NCBI GenBank assembly: GCA_021827245.1
Contig: JAKAWN010000164.1
Location: 1-13,495 of the forward strand
DNA: 13,495 nt
Direction of reading: 5' to 3'
Source: Acidobacteriota bacterium
GTDB taxonomy: Bacteria > Acidobacteriota > Terriglobia > UBA7540
Shown: piece by piece, positions 1 to 7,848 of the stretch
Numbering within the stretch: the first letter of the stretch is position 1
Layout of the letters: each line of letters opens with the position of its first letter
The notes under the pieces: model-generated
Databases searched by the model: none
What the model saw: the letters and a program-made list of their open reading frames with translations, nothing else
Told to the model about the DNA's origin: nothing
Program-made: the position numbers and the translations under genes

Positions 1-165
1 GTCAAAAGTTGGTCCGCCCTTTCGCCATAGTGACGGAATGAAATGCTATCTCATTGCCAATGCGATACCTCACTCGCCCGAGCGCGGAAGTCAGGTTAAA
101 TCCCGGCACTTAATCGAAGAGATTCAATTCGGCGGTTGCTCTGAAAGAAAGCTCTGCTTCACCCC

Positions 166-1539
166 TTACCGCCGCGGTTTGCGAGTTTCCCTCTTCTCCT
201 TTGCAGCCTGGGCGGCAGCCATGGCTTTCTCCTGAGCGGCCTTCAGAACACTCTCATCGATCTTTGCGTCGCTCAGAGTGAGGTTGAAATTGGGTGTCAT
301 TGAATACGCTGAAATCGTTCCCTGGAACCGTAGCGGATCTCCAGCCTGCAGATACCTGGCATTCGGCTGGGAATCCTGGAGCGTGATGTCGTAAGTCCCT
401 TGCTGGCTCTGTGACTGGGGAGTGATATCCACGTGAACCAGATAGGTGTTGGGATCGGTCCCTTTTTCCACGCCCTCGACGTGGCCAACGAGCCCCAGGG
501 GCTGTCCTTTCAACTGCTGCCAGTTTTCCTGCGCTGTATTGCCACCCACCGCAAGGGCGTCCTCAATTTTATAAAAAGCGTCGAGGTTAGGATTCCCCGT
601 GGGAGCATGATGCGGCGGAGGGGCAACGGCGAAGTCGGCCGGCATGGTTTCTGAAGATTTTGCCTGGGCCAAAACCTGAGCCTCGCCGGCGTTGGACCCA
701 TGCTGAGCTTCATAAACCTGGCTGTAGAATTTTTTGAGTTGGGCCACGTTCGGACTGTTGTTCTGCTCGGCCAGGGCCGCGGCGCGCGCCAGGCTCCAGA
801 TGGCCTTATTGATCTCCCGTGGCGTCTCGTTGTAATACGCCTGCCCCAGAAGTGAATAAACCAGCACGTTTTCCGGTTTGTCCTGGGCCGCGGCCTCCAG
901 AGATTTTATCGCCTGGTTGTAATCCTTCTGCTGCAGCGCCGCAAACCCGACGGCAATGTTGAAGGTGGCCCGGTCCGTCTTGACTGTGCTCTCAAACTGG
1001 TCCTGGGTCATGCCGGCCGGTTTCTGCATACTCTGCAATATCTGCAGGCCATGCTGGGCGTTTTGTGTGCCCTCCGACAGTTCCGCCTGGGCATTGGGAT
1101 CCGAAGACTTGAAAGTGTAAGGGAAAGTGTAGCTAAGATACGCCAGGGCAAGCAGATTGCCAGAGTCGGCCTTCAGCGCCTTCTTGGCTGCCGCGGTGGC
1201 TTCATTCGTTTGGTTGAGCTGAGCATATGTTTGCATTTCGGCAACATACGCGTTCGACAGAAAATCAGAATTCGGGAACTTCTGAATGAAAGCCTGGATC
1301 AATGGAATGCGCTTTTCCGCGCTCTTCTCATTGACGAAAGCTTCAAATGCGTCGTATTCGGCGCGGCTCTTCCATTGCGGCGTCTTTTGCTGCGCCGCGG
1401 CGGGAACCGGAGCTGGCGATGCGGCCGCCTGAGCGAGCAGAAGCGAACTTTCAGGCTTGCCTGCTGCGCGCACAGTGTTGGGCAGACCGGCCAAGACAGC
1501 CAGCAACATCATGCTGAAAAGCACAGTTATTTTCTTCAT
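166..1539 (-). CDS. Secreted TPR-repeat protein with C-terminal beta-rich domain
   Basis: The product is 457 residues and begins with a clear Sec signal peptide: KK at residues 3-4, a hydrophobic stretch at about 5-19, and cleavage probably after the ALA/VRA-type site near residue 25. A low-complexity Ala/Pro/Gln linker follows. Residues about 60-275 are helical with tetratricopeptide-like spacing, for example AFIQKFPNSDFLSNAYVAEM and YNQAIKSLEAAAQDKPENVL. Residues about 320-430 form a separate beta-rich domain (GQPLGLVGHVEGV, YLVHVDITPQ, GDPLRFQGTISAY) that resembles an OB-type fold. The tail is a charged Ala/Lys/Arg helix. A GAGGT ribosome-binding site sits 9 bases before the ATG, so the start is well supported. 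It is probably periplasmic or envelope-associated. TPR domains mediate protein contacts, and no enzymatic motif was seen. The specific function is unknown. It is transcribed divergently from the inositol-phosphate synthase gene. Confidence 0.88.
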   Translation of the reverse strand: MKKITVLFSMMLLAVLAGLPNTVRAAGKPESSLLLAQAAASPAPVPAAAQQKTPQWKSRAEYDAFEAFVNEKSAEKRIPLIQAFIQKFPNSDFLSNAYVAEMQTYAQLNQTNEATAAAKKALKADSGNLLALAYLSYTFPYTFKSSDPNAQAELSEGTQNAQHGLQILQSMQKPAGMTQDQFESTVKTDRATFNIAVGFAALQQKDYNQAIKSLEAAAQDKPENVLVYSLLGQAYYNETPREINKAIWSLARAAALAEQNNSPNVAQLKKFYSQVYEAQHGSNAGEAQVLAQAKSSETMPADFAVAPPPHHAPTGNPNLDAFYKIEDALAVGGNTAQENWQQLKGQPLGLVGHVEGVEKGTDPNTYLVHVDITPQSQSQQGTYDITLQDSQPNARYLQAGDPLRFQGTISAYSMTPNFNLTLSDAKIDESVLKAAQEKAMAAAQAAKEKRETRKPRR

Positions 1540-2203
1540 CGGAAAACTACCTCATTAGTTCTAGGGTTTGATCGCCGGGCCAAACTGCGAACGCGATGCC
1601 TGGCCCGAGTCCGCCGCGTACGACTTGCAGTGTTGCGCCCAGTCACCCGGCCGGCAGGACCCCGTCCTTACGGAGCATTTCTCCAAATACCAAGACTTCA
1701 CAAACATTGCAAGAAAAATCTTTTACTGCCCATCTGCTGTGCTGCCTCAAAAAGAACAAAACCCTCTCTTACCTTAGATGCAAATGAAAGGCCCACTTCA
1801 ACTAACAGCTTACCATTTATCTTCGCTGGGGACATATTCAAAACACGCTTCCGGCAGTTTCCAGCCCTAATGCCTTCGTCGGAACCCTTGTTCCCGTGCA
1901 ATCCCGCGATACCCAGTCTTTGCAGGCCCGGGTTGCTTTCTGGCGGGGATTTTAGGGTCCCTGTTGCGGCCAGGATGAGGCACCAAAGGTCACCGTGCGC
2001 CCGGGGTTTCATCACAACCTCAACGCTGCCCCTGGTCGCACCGCATCCTTCCCGGGCGACCCGAGTTCGCCCCTGCCGATAAACGGGAACTCCAGATACC
2101 CTGTCCAGAATACCGAAAGGGATTGCAATTTTCGCACGTTTGGCCCAATATGGCAACTTTCACATAAGCAGCTATCCCATTGATCGTCAGAGAGGATTGT
2201 AAC
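1540..2203. other. Long divergent intergenic region without a convincing gene
   Basis: About 660 bases separate the starts of the TPR gene (minus) and the inositol-phosphate synthase gene (plus). Open frames cross it on both strands, including 152 codons on minus, but their translations are Arg/Pro/Ser-rich and match no family I recognise, so I treat the stretch as non-coding. On minus, a weak promoter-like pair is TTGCAA (1707-1712) and TATTTG (1684-1689), 17 bases apart. Near the TPR start a 7-bp inverted repeat CGGGCCA (1576-1582) / TGGCCCG (1601-1607) would fold in the leader. On plus, TTGCAA (2123-2128) and CAATAT (2146-2151), again 17 apart, could serve the synthase gene. All of these matches are weak. 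Confidence 0.4.
2123..2151 (+). promoter_or_regulatory. Possible weak sigma70 promoter for ino1
   Basis: TTGCAA (2123-2128) and CAATAT (2146-2151) are separated by 17 bases, about 50 bases upstream of the GTG start. Both hexamers are only partial matches to consensus, so this is a tentative call. Confidence 0.25.
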
Positions 2204-3527
<1,324 letters not shown>

Positions 3528-3529
<2 letters not shown>

Positions 3530-3549
3530 AAGTGAGCCCCATCACTTTC
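3528..3549 (+). terminator. 8-bp perfect hairpin overlapping the ino1 stop codon
   Basis: GAAAGTGA (3528-3535) and TCACTTTC (3542-3549) form a perfect 8-bp stem with a 6-base loop, GCCCCA. The left arm includes the last two bases of the TGA stop. No U-tract follows, so it may be a weak terminator or a 3'-end stabilising stem rather than a classical intrinsic terminator. Confidence 0.45.
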
Positions 3550-3553
3550 CACC

Positions 3554-3599
3554 GCCTTGCGCGGGCACGAAAAGCCCTTTGACAAAGCCTTGCGGGCAC
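3554..3599. repeat. Direct repeat GCCTTGCG-GGCAC at a promoter
   Basis: GCCTTGCGCGGGCAC (3554-3568) and GCCTTGCGGGCAC (3587-3599) are near-identical copies whose starts are 33 bases apart, about three helical turns. The second copy fills the spacer between the -35 and -10 boxes of the cyclophilin promoter. This could be an operator pair or a small duplication. Confidence 0.45.
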
Positions 3600-3608
3600 C
3601 CCGATAAT
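3579..3608 (+). promoter_or_regulatory. Strong sigma70-type promoter for the cyclophilin pair
   Basis: A perfect -35 TTGACA (3579-3584) and a near-perfect -10 GATAAT (3603-3608) are separated by 18 bases. The predicted start of transcription is near 3615, giving a leader of about 64 bases before the ATG at 3679. This is the best promoter match in the window. A 13-base direct-repeat copy lies inside the spacer, with a second copy upstream at 3554-3568. Confidence 0.65.
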
Positions 3609-3678
3609 TAGGGCTGTTCGACGGAGGGCAGGGCGTTATTTAATACGGCTCGGTCGCGGCCTTAGGGGATTCTTCATC

Positions 3679-4404
3679 ATGAAAAAAAGCACTCTTATCA
3701 TCATCGTGCTGGCCATTCTGGTTGTGGCCGTCGCGGTCATCTTTTTCATGCGCTCCAGGAAAGCACCCGTGACAGCACCCCAGGTTGCGAAGATGGAGCA
3801 TGCGGTCTCTCCGTCGCTTGAGCACCCTGCGTCGCTCAACGAGAAAGCGCCGGACGTTTATTGGGCGAAGTTCGATACCAGCAAGGGCGACTTCGTCATC
3901 CAGGTCACGCCTTCCTGGGCGCCTTACGGAGCTGACCGTTTCTATAACCTGGTGAAAAACGGATTTTACAATGGCGCGAGTTTTTTCCGCGTGCTGCCAG
4001 GATTCGTCGTGCAGTTCGGAATAAGCCCTGATCCGAGCATTTCCGAGGCGTGGAAATCGGCGGACATCCCGGACGATCCAGTCAAACAGAGCAACGTGGC
4101 CGGCACCGTCACCTTCGCCACAGCCGGGCCTGATACGCGCACAACACAGGTGTTCATCAACCTCGCAGACAACAAGAGCCTTAATTCCCAAGGCTTTGCG
4201 CCGTTCGGCAAGGTTATCGAAGGAATGGACGTCGCCAAGAGCTTCTACAGCGGTTACGGCGAAGGTGCCCCTATGGGAACGGGTCCCGACCAGCACCTGA
4301 TTCAAACCGAGGGCCAAGCCTATCTCGCCAAGGACTTTCCCAAGCTCGACTACATCAAAACAGCGGTTATCCTGCCGTCGGCGCCCAGCCCAGACCCCCA
4401 GTGA
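3679..4404 (+). CDS. Membrane-anchored cyclophilin-type peptidyl-prolyl cis-trans isomerase
   Basis: The product is 241 residues with one N-terminal transmembrane segment (about residues 5-23, ahead of RSRK) and no lipobox, so it is most likely an inner-membrane-anchored periplasmic protein. A linker leads into a cyclophilin domain at about residues 60-228. Recognisable elements are FFRVLPGFVVQFG (catalytic Arg104 and Gln112), GTVTFATAGPDTRTTQVFINL (Gln157, Phe159) and FGKVIEGMDV. The Trp of classical cyclophilins is replaced by a LADNKSLNSQGF segment. The C-terminal EGQAYLAKDFPKLDYIKTA extension is typical of a bacterial subgroup. It would catalyse proline isomerisation during folding of exported proteins. 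AGGGGA lies about 10 bases before the ATG and a strong promoter sits upstream. It precedes a second, cytosolic cyclophilin gene, probably on the same transcript. Confidence 0.92.
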   Translation: MKKSTLIIIVLAILVVAVAVIFFMRSRKAPVTAPQVAKMEHAVSPSLEHPASLNEKAPDVYWAKFDTSKGDFVIQVTPSWAPYGADRFYNLVKNGFYNGASFFRVLPGFVVQFGISPDPSISEAWKSADIPDDPVKQSNVAGTVTFATAGPDTRTTQVFINLADNKSLNSQGFAPFGKVIEGMDVAKSFYSGYGEGAPMGTGPDQHLIQTEGQAYLAKDFPKLDYIKTAVILPSAPSPDPQ

Positions 4405-4488
4405 GTTCGATCTGCGATGCCAGGGTGATTGAATTCACTGAACCAGTCGGATCCGAAACAAATTCAATCCAAACGAACAGGAGAAGGA

Positions 4489-5019
4489 ATGGAAAAATCA
4501 CAACCAGGACTTCATGCCATTATCGAGACCTCGGCCGGAACCATTACTTGCCGGCTCTATCCTGAGCACGCGCCAAAGACGGTGGAAAACTTCGTAGGCC
4601 TGGCCCAGGGAACTAAGGAATTCAAAGATCCCAAGACGGGCCAACCAGTCCAGCGGCCCTTCTACGACGGATTGATTTTCCATCGCGTGATGCCGAATTT
4701 CATGATTCAAGGCGGATGCCCGCTCAGCACGGGTACCGGAGGGCCTGGCTATCAGTTTGAGGATGAATTTACGAAGGAACTGCGCTTTGACCAGGTGGGC
4801 ATGCTGGCCATGGCGAATGCAGGTCCTAACACCAACGGCAGCCAGTTTTTTATTACCGTGGCCCCAACGCCGTGGCTGAACGATCATCACACGATTTTCG
4901 GCAAAGTCATCCAGGGGCAGCACGTGGCCACAAAGATTTCCGTGGTAAATCGCGACCGGAGGGATAAGCCCCTCGAGCCCGTGGTCATCAAACAGATCCG
5001 CATCGAAGAGGTGAAATAG
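4489..5019 (+). CDS. Cytosolic cyclophilin-type peptidyl-prolyl cis-trans isomerase
   Basis: The product is 176 residues, a compact single-domain cyclophilin without signal peptide. All key elements are visible: [13 protein letters not shown] (catalytic Arg66, Phe71, Gln74), [16 protein letters not shown] (Gln119, Phe121), [13 protein letters not shown] (Trp129, His134) and a conserved C-terminal beta strand [11 protein letters not shown]. The insertion around residues 43-57 ([18 protein letters not shown]) is common in bacterial PpiB relatives. I chose the ATG at 4489 because AGGAGAAGGA lies directly before it. An in-frame TTG at 4429 would add 20 low-complexity residues without a good site. 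It lies 84 bases after the membrane-anchored paralogue with no evident promoter between them, so co-transcription is likely. It probably assists proline isomerisation in cytoplasmic proteins. Confidence 0.93.
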   Translation: MEKSQPGLHAIIETSAGTITCRLYPEHAPKTVENFVGLAQGTKEFKDPKTGQPVQRPFYDGLIFHRVMPNFMIQGGCPLSTGTGGPGYQFEDEFTKELRFDQVGMLAMANAGPNTNGSQFFITVAPTPWLNDHHTIFGKVIQGQHVATKISVVNRDRRDKPLEPVVIKQIRIEEVK

Positions 5020-5032
5020 GCCTGCGCGTCCC

Positions 5033-5101
5033 GAGGGAAGCCGAGCAGTGCGGAGTCTCCAGCCGCTCGAAACCCCGCTCAGGCGCTGTCCGGCTTCCCT
5101 C
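5033..5101. terminator. Inverted repeat between convergent genes, possible bidirectional terminator
   Basis: GAGGGAAGCCG (5033-5043) and CGGCTTCCCTC (5091-5101) form a perfect 11-bp inverted repeat enclosing 47 GC-rich bases. It lies in the 88-base gap between the cytosolic cyclophilin (plus) and the WxPGxW protein (minus), whose genes converge here. The loop is long and U-tracts are short (TTTAT on plus), so termination is inferred from position and symmetry. Confidence 0.45.
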
Positions 5102-5107
5102 CTTTAT

Positions 5108-6187
5108 CTAGCGGCGTCCGCCTCGTCCGTGCTGGTTTCCGTGACCGTTGCCGCCACGGCCTCTTTCCTGTTGCTGCGCGGGACCGTGCCATGCCTGGCC
5201 ACCACGGCCTCTTTGCTGTTGCTGCGCGGGACCGTGCCACTGCGGGCCACCCCGGCCTTGGTTCCCGGGCCGTCCTCCTGCTCGAGCCTGGTACGTGTTG
5301 CGCTGGAAGCCATTCCCGCGGGCCGGAGCACCCCGAAATTCCCGCGCGGGACCAAAGTCCGGGCGACCGTGGTTATATGAAGCTCGTCGCACGGGATTAC
5401 TATGGGCAAACTGCTCTTGCCGCACCTGCTGTCTGACCGGGCCGGAACGCCGGTACCGCGCGGCGTTCATCTGCTCGCGTGTGGGGCGAACGTTGACCCC
5501 ATGCGGGCCGCCATAATAGCTGACACGCCCTCCTCTGGGGTGGACATCCTCCCTGCGGTAGTAAACGTGGTCAAAGCGCCTGCCCTCAATTCGATTCACC
5601 GCGCGGTTGTAAAAGAACCTGTCGTGGTCCCAGTAACCGCCATGGTATCCGTAACCCGTGTAGCCGAATCCGTAATCGATACCGCCGTAAAAGCCGACCA
5701 TCGTTCCCCAATAACCCGGATGCCACATGTACAGACCACCGCTAAAGCCCCAGTAACCCGGAGTCCATAGCGCGCCGACGAATGGCGCCGGCAGCCAGGC
5801 GCCAGGCACCCAGTAATATCCCGCGTCCGGAGCATAGGCCCAGTATCCCGGCGTCCAGATAAAGCCAGGGCCCGGGCAAGGCGGCTGAGTATAAACGGGT
5901 ATTGGCGGCGGGCCGAAATTCACGGAGATGCCGATGGCCACCCTGGCCGATGACGTCGCCGGCGCGGCCAGCATCCCGAAGGCAAGCAGGAACGCTGCAA
6001 CCAGGCTTGTCGCAATCCTCTTCCCCACAGCAACTCCTTTTCCGCTGTTCACTTTTTGAACGGCATCTTTGGCCGCTCCCGGCAAGTCTTCTCCAGCCCC
6101 CAACGTGGTGCGTTCCAAGCTGATCTGTCCGTCACTCGAAAGCCTGCTCTCAAATCGGTTCATCCTATAATTACGTTCTTTTGCCAT
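5108..6187 (-). CDS. Secreted WxPGxW (YXWGXW) repeat protein with Gly/Arg/Gln-rich tail
   Basis: The open frame is 359 codons. Residues 55-82 form a Sec signal peptide (GKRIATSLVAAFLLAFGMLA, then an Ala/Ser cleavage region). The mature part begins with a Pro-rich stretch, then four W-x-P-G-[YA]-W motifs at about residues 111-160 (WTPGYW, WVPGAW, WTPGYW, WHPGYW), the hallmark of YXWGXW-repeat proteins. A Gly/Tyr-rich segment (165-187) follows, and finally a basic, disordered tail with a 16-residue repeat containing WHGPAQQQ. The function of this family is unknown; an envelope or extracellular location is likely. Two starts have good ribosome-binding sites. The ATG at 6187 has GGAGGTG about 7 bases upstream and puts 53 residues before the signal peptide. 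A GTG at 6028 has AAAAGGAG 5 bases upstream and gives a standard signal peptide. I give the longer frame, but the shorter may be the secreted form. Confidence 0.8.
   Translation of the reverse strand: MAKERNYRMNRFESRLSSDGQISLERTTLGAGEDLPGAAKDAVQKVNSGKGVAVGKRIATSLVAAFLLAFGMLAAPATSSARVAIGISVNFGPPPIPVYTQPPCPGPGFIWTPGYWAYAPDAGYYWVPGAWLPAPFVGALWTPGYWGFSGGLYMWHPGYWGTMVGFYGGIDYGFGYTGYGYHGGYWDHDRFFYNRAVNRIEGRRFDHVYYRREDVHPRGGRVSYYGGPHGVNVRPTREQMNAARYRRSGPVRQQVRQEQFAHSNPVRRASYNHGRPDFGPAREFRGAPARGNGFQRNTYQARAGGRPGNQGRGGPQWHGPAQQQQRGRGGQAWHGPAQQQERGRGGNGHGNQHGRGGRR
5154..5249. repeat. 48-bp tandem duplication inside the WxPGxW gene
   Basis: Two adjacent 48-base copies (5154-5201 and 5202-5249) differ at only a few positions. 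On the minus strand each encodes a 16-residue unit with the core WHGPAQQQ followed by (Q/E)RGRGG. The repeat keeps the frame and lies in the disordered C-terminal tail, so it is a likely site of length variation. Confidence 0.75.
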
Positions 6188-6638
6188 CCAAGCACCTCCC
6201 TGCTCGTTGTCTGACTGTTTATAAGCTTATTATGGAGGGCAAGTCCCTGCACCAATCGCCGCCCACCAACCGGAGCTGGACGGACAACTGTACGGCACAG
6301 GGATCTACCCCTGGTTGTAGCCAGCGTTGAGGTCACGACAAGGTAGAGCAATCTTGTGGCCAATGTGATGACAACTTCCTTAAGTGCCGAAATGTTAATG
6401 GATAAAAGCTTTTGCATGGATCGGCGTCCCGCCCGGAAGCGCAGGAACTCTCTCCGCGTCAGGTAAAAGTTACAATCCCGCAGCCTGATTGTGGACGTTC
6501 CGCTGGAACGGCTGGCTGCAAAAGACATGTCGCCGCTTCGGCTCTGGCACCAACCACAGCCGGGGCAAGTCCCCAAACCGGCTGAGGCGCGAAGAACGGC
6601 TCATGGTCAGAATGAGACCCAGGGCGTCCCTGAAACGC
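6188..6638. other. 450-base gap between the WxPGxW and guanine deaminase genes
   Basis: I see no convincing gene here. A 138-codon open frame on minus (to 6576) has no recognisable domain and overlaps the WxPGxW start. Close to that start are GGAGGTG and an AT-rich promoter-like zone with a perfect 10-bp palindrome ATAAGCTTAT (6221-6230) and CATAAT and TATAAA -10-like hexamers on minus. Near the guanine deaminase end are two small hairpins: CAGGG-CGT-CCCTG (about 6623-6635) and a GC-rich stem CAGCCGGGG...CCCC...GGCTG (about 6557-6584). Neither has a clear U-tract. Either could be a weak terminator. Confidence 0.35.
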
Positions 6639-7109
6639 TCAGTAGACGATCTTGTCTGTTTTCTCCCGCCAGGCTTGGAAAGGCAGATCTGCGTCGCCGT
6701 GCGAAAGCCGCTCGATGGAAATTTGTTGCATTCCGTAGGGCAACCGCATCTGTTCCCCGATGGACTTGTCAGCGAAGCCCGCCTGGGCCGCATCTTCGGT
6801 AAGTGCCGCGAAATAGACATGGGCAGGCCGTGCCCAGTAAATAGCGCCGAGACACATGGGGCACGGTTCGCAGGTGGAATAAATCTCACATCCGGTAAGC
6901 TGAAAGCTGCCCAGTTTGGCACATGCTTTCCGGATCGCTACGAGTTCGGCATGAGCGGTCGGGTCGTTTGCTGACGTAACGGCGTTTGTGCCAGTGGCAA
7001 TAATCTTCCCGTCGCGCGCGACGAGCGCGGCAAACGGCCCGCCCTTGCCGCTTACGACGTTCTCCACGGCCAGTCGGATAGCCTTCTGCATCAGCTTGTT
7101 CTTGTCCAT
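6639..7109 (-). CDS. guaD: Guanine deaminase (cytidine/deoxycytidylate deaminase-fold)
   Basis: This zinc hydrolase converts guanine to xanthine and ammonia in purine salvage and catabolism. Counted from the ATG at 7109 the protein is 156 residues. It has the zinc ligands His53 (TAHAE) and Cys83/Cys86 (EPCPMC), the proton-shuttle Glu55, Asp114 in the GFAD segment, and a C-terminal Tyr156. These positions match those I recall for Bacillus subtilis GuaD, where Asp114 and the terminal Tyr help recognise guanine; this supports guanine over tRNA-adenosine (TadA) or cytosine specificity. The motif FQAWREKTDKIVY at the end is also GuaD-like. An ATG directly before (7112) is in frame, but the second one agrees with family numbering and has GGTGG just upstream. 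It is cytosolic, probably a homodimer with domain swapping as in the family. It appears to be transcribed alone. Confidence 0.9.
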   Translation of the reverse strand: MDKNKLMQKAIRLAVENVVSGKGGPFAALVARDGKIIATGTNAVTSANDPTAHAELVAIRKACAKLGSFQLTGCEIYSTCEPCPMCLGAIYWARPAHVYFAALTEDAAQAGFADKSIGEQMRLPYGMQQISIERLSHGDADLPFQAWREKTDKIVY

Positions 7110-7231
7110 CATTCCACCAGGCGGTATGGGAATTCGGCTTCTCTGAAAGTTCGAGCCATGACGCCATCAAGCCAATATAACCTGAGCGTTGCCGCAGAGA
7201 TCAACTTATCGGGCCGCAGGACGGTCTTTCG

Positions 7232-7283
7232 TGTAGTTGGCCTTTTGTAGCGGGCTTTTTATTGTAGGGCGGGCCTTTATTGG
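7232..7283. repeat. Degenerate tandem TGTAG-GGGCTTT repeats
   Basis: Three adjoining imperfect units begin with TGTAG at 7232, 7246 and 7263 and continue with a GGC(C/T)TTT core: TGTAGTTGGCCTTTT, TGTAGCGGGCTTTTTATTG and TGTAGGGCGGGCCTTTATTG. They lie in the gap between the guanine deaminase start and the end of the small anchored-protein gene. They resemble the TGTAGCGCCGGGCTT repeat at 10487-10508 and may be decayed members of the same family. Confidence 0.45.
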
Positions 7284-7353
7284 CACTCGGCTCTCGGGCT
7301 TTTCCAAAACCCTGGATCCGAAAGCCGCAATGGCCTGCGCCTCCTGGCCGGGC

Positions 7354-7821
7354 TCAGAACGGCTGCCAGTTGGCACTTGATTCAAACACGTTCACGCCAT
7401 GGCCGGTGCGGCGGTTCTTGAGCGTCAGGCAATAGAGACGGCCGTGGTTGAAGCTGGCCTCCAGAGTTTGGCGCGTGCCGATCCAGGTCAGATGGAGACC
7501 GCCGGCAAAGTCAGTGGTGCTGGTGTCGGGCCCGCCGAGCGCCTGCTCAACTTCCCTGACGGATGGCGTGCTCCGCAGGCGTTGTGGATGGGTTTCCCCG
7601 CCGCCGGGCGCTTCGACCATGCGGCCGGAATCTTCGACGACCATTTCCTTGAAGAAATTTTCGATGCGGCTCTCGCGACGATCCAAATCGGCAGTCGCGC
7701 GGGCCTTTTCCATCCGGGGCAGGTAGAGCTTCAGGAAGGCAGCGAGCCCGGCAATGATCACAAGCTGGATGACGATCACGCGTTTTGAGATGCCGCCTGA
7801 GTCAGTGTATATCACAAGCAA
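7354..7821 (-). CDS. Small membrane-anchored hypothetical protein
   Basis: The open frame gives 155 residues. One hydrophobic segment (about 15-33, VIVIQLVIIAGLAAFLKLYL) anchors it to the membrane. A charged helix (about 36-60) follows, then a Gly/Pro-rich linker. The C-terminal domain (about 80-145) reads SVREVEQALGGPDTSTTDF ... HLTWIGTRQTLEASFNHGRL, a pattern reminiscent of the SmpA/BamE-like fold in which a helix is followed by short beta strands ending in a F-x-x-G-x-L element. That resemblance is by eye only. No ATG is available. The TTG at 7821 and the GTG at 7815 are the likely starts, with GGTAGAG 8 bases before the GTG. It lies 27 bases downstream of the SpoIIE-type phosphatase gene, so the two are probably co-transcribed. 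Function unknown. Confidence 0.72.
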   Translation of the reverse strand: MLVIYTDSGGISKRVIVIQLVIIAGLAAFLKLYLPRMEKARATADLDRRESRIENFFKEMVVEDSGRMVEAPGGGETHPQRLRSTPSVREVEQALGGPDTSTTDFAGGLHLTWIGTRQTLEASFNHGRLYCLTLKNRRTGHGVNVFESSANWQPF

Positions 7822-7848
7822 TTCTCTACCGGTAGCGCGTGCCTTGAA

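Noticed and set aside
1540..1720. Possible riboswitch (GGGTGACTGGGCGCAAC on minus suggested a c-di-GMP or cobalamin element)
   Set aside because: The conserved core and stem order of the known classes could not be matched; only isolated short similarities are present.
1051..2082. 343-codon open frame on plus overlapping the TPR gene
   Set aside because: It is Arg- and Leu-rich with no domain and lies opposite a well-supported gene for half its length.
1698..2156. 152-codon open frame on minus in the gap upstream of ino1
   Set aside because: The translation has no recognisable domain, no good ribosome-binding site and composition unlike the real genes. It also lies where promoters for both flanking genes are expected.
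6160..6576. 138-codon open frame on minus containing LTRREFLRF, like a Tat signal
   Set aside because: The motif lies in mid-frame without a proper start or following hydrophobic stretch, and the frame overlaps the start of the WxPGxW gene in another register.
6639..7109. tRNA-specific adenosine deaminase (TadA) as an alternative for the deaminase
   Set aside because: The length, the Asp in the GFAD segment and the C-terminal Tyr match GuaD, and TadA-specific tRNA-binding C-terminal features are absent.
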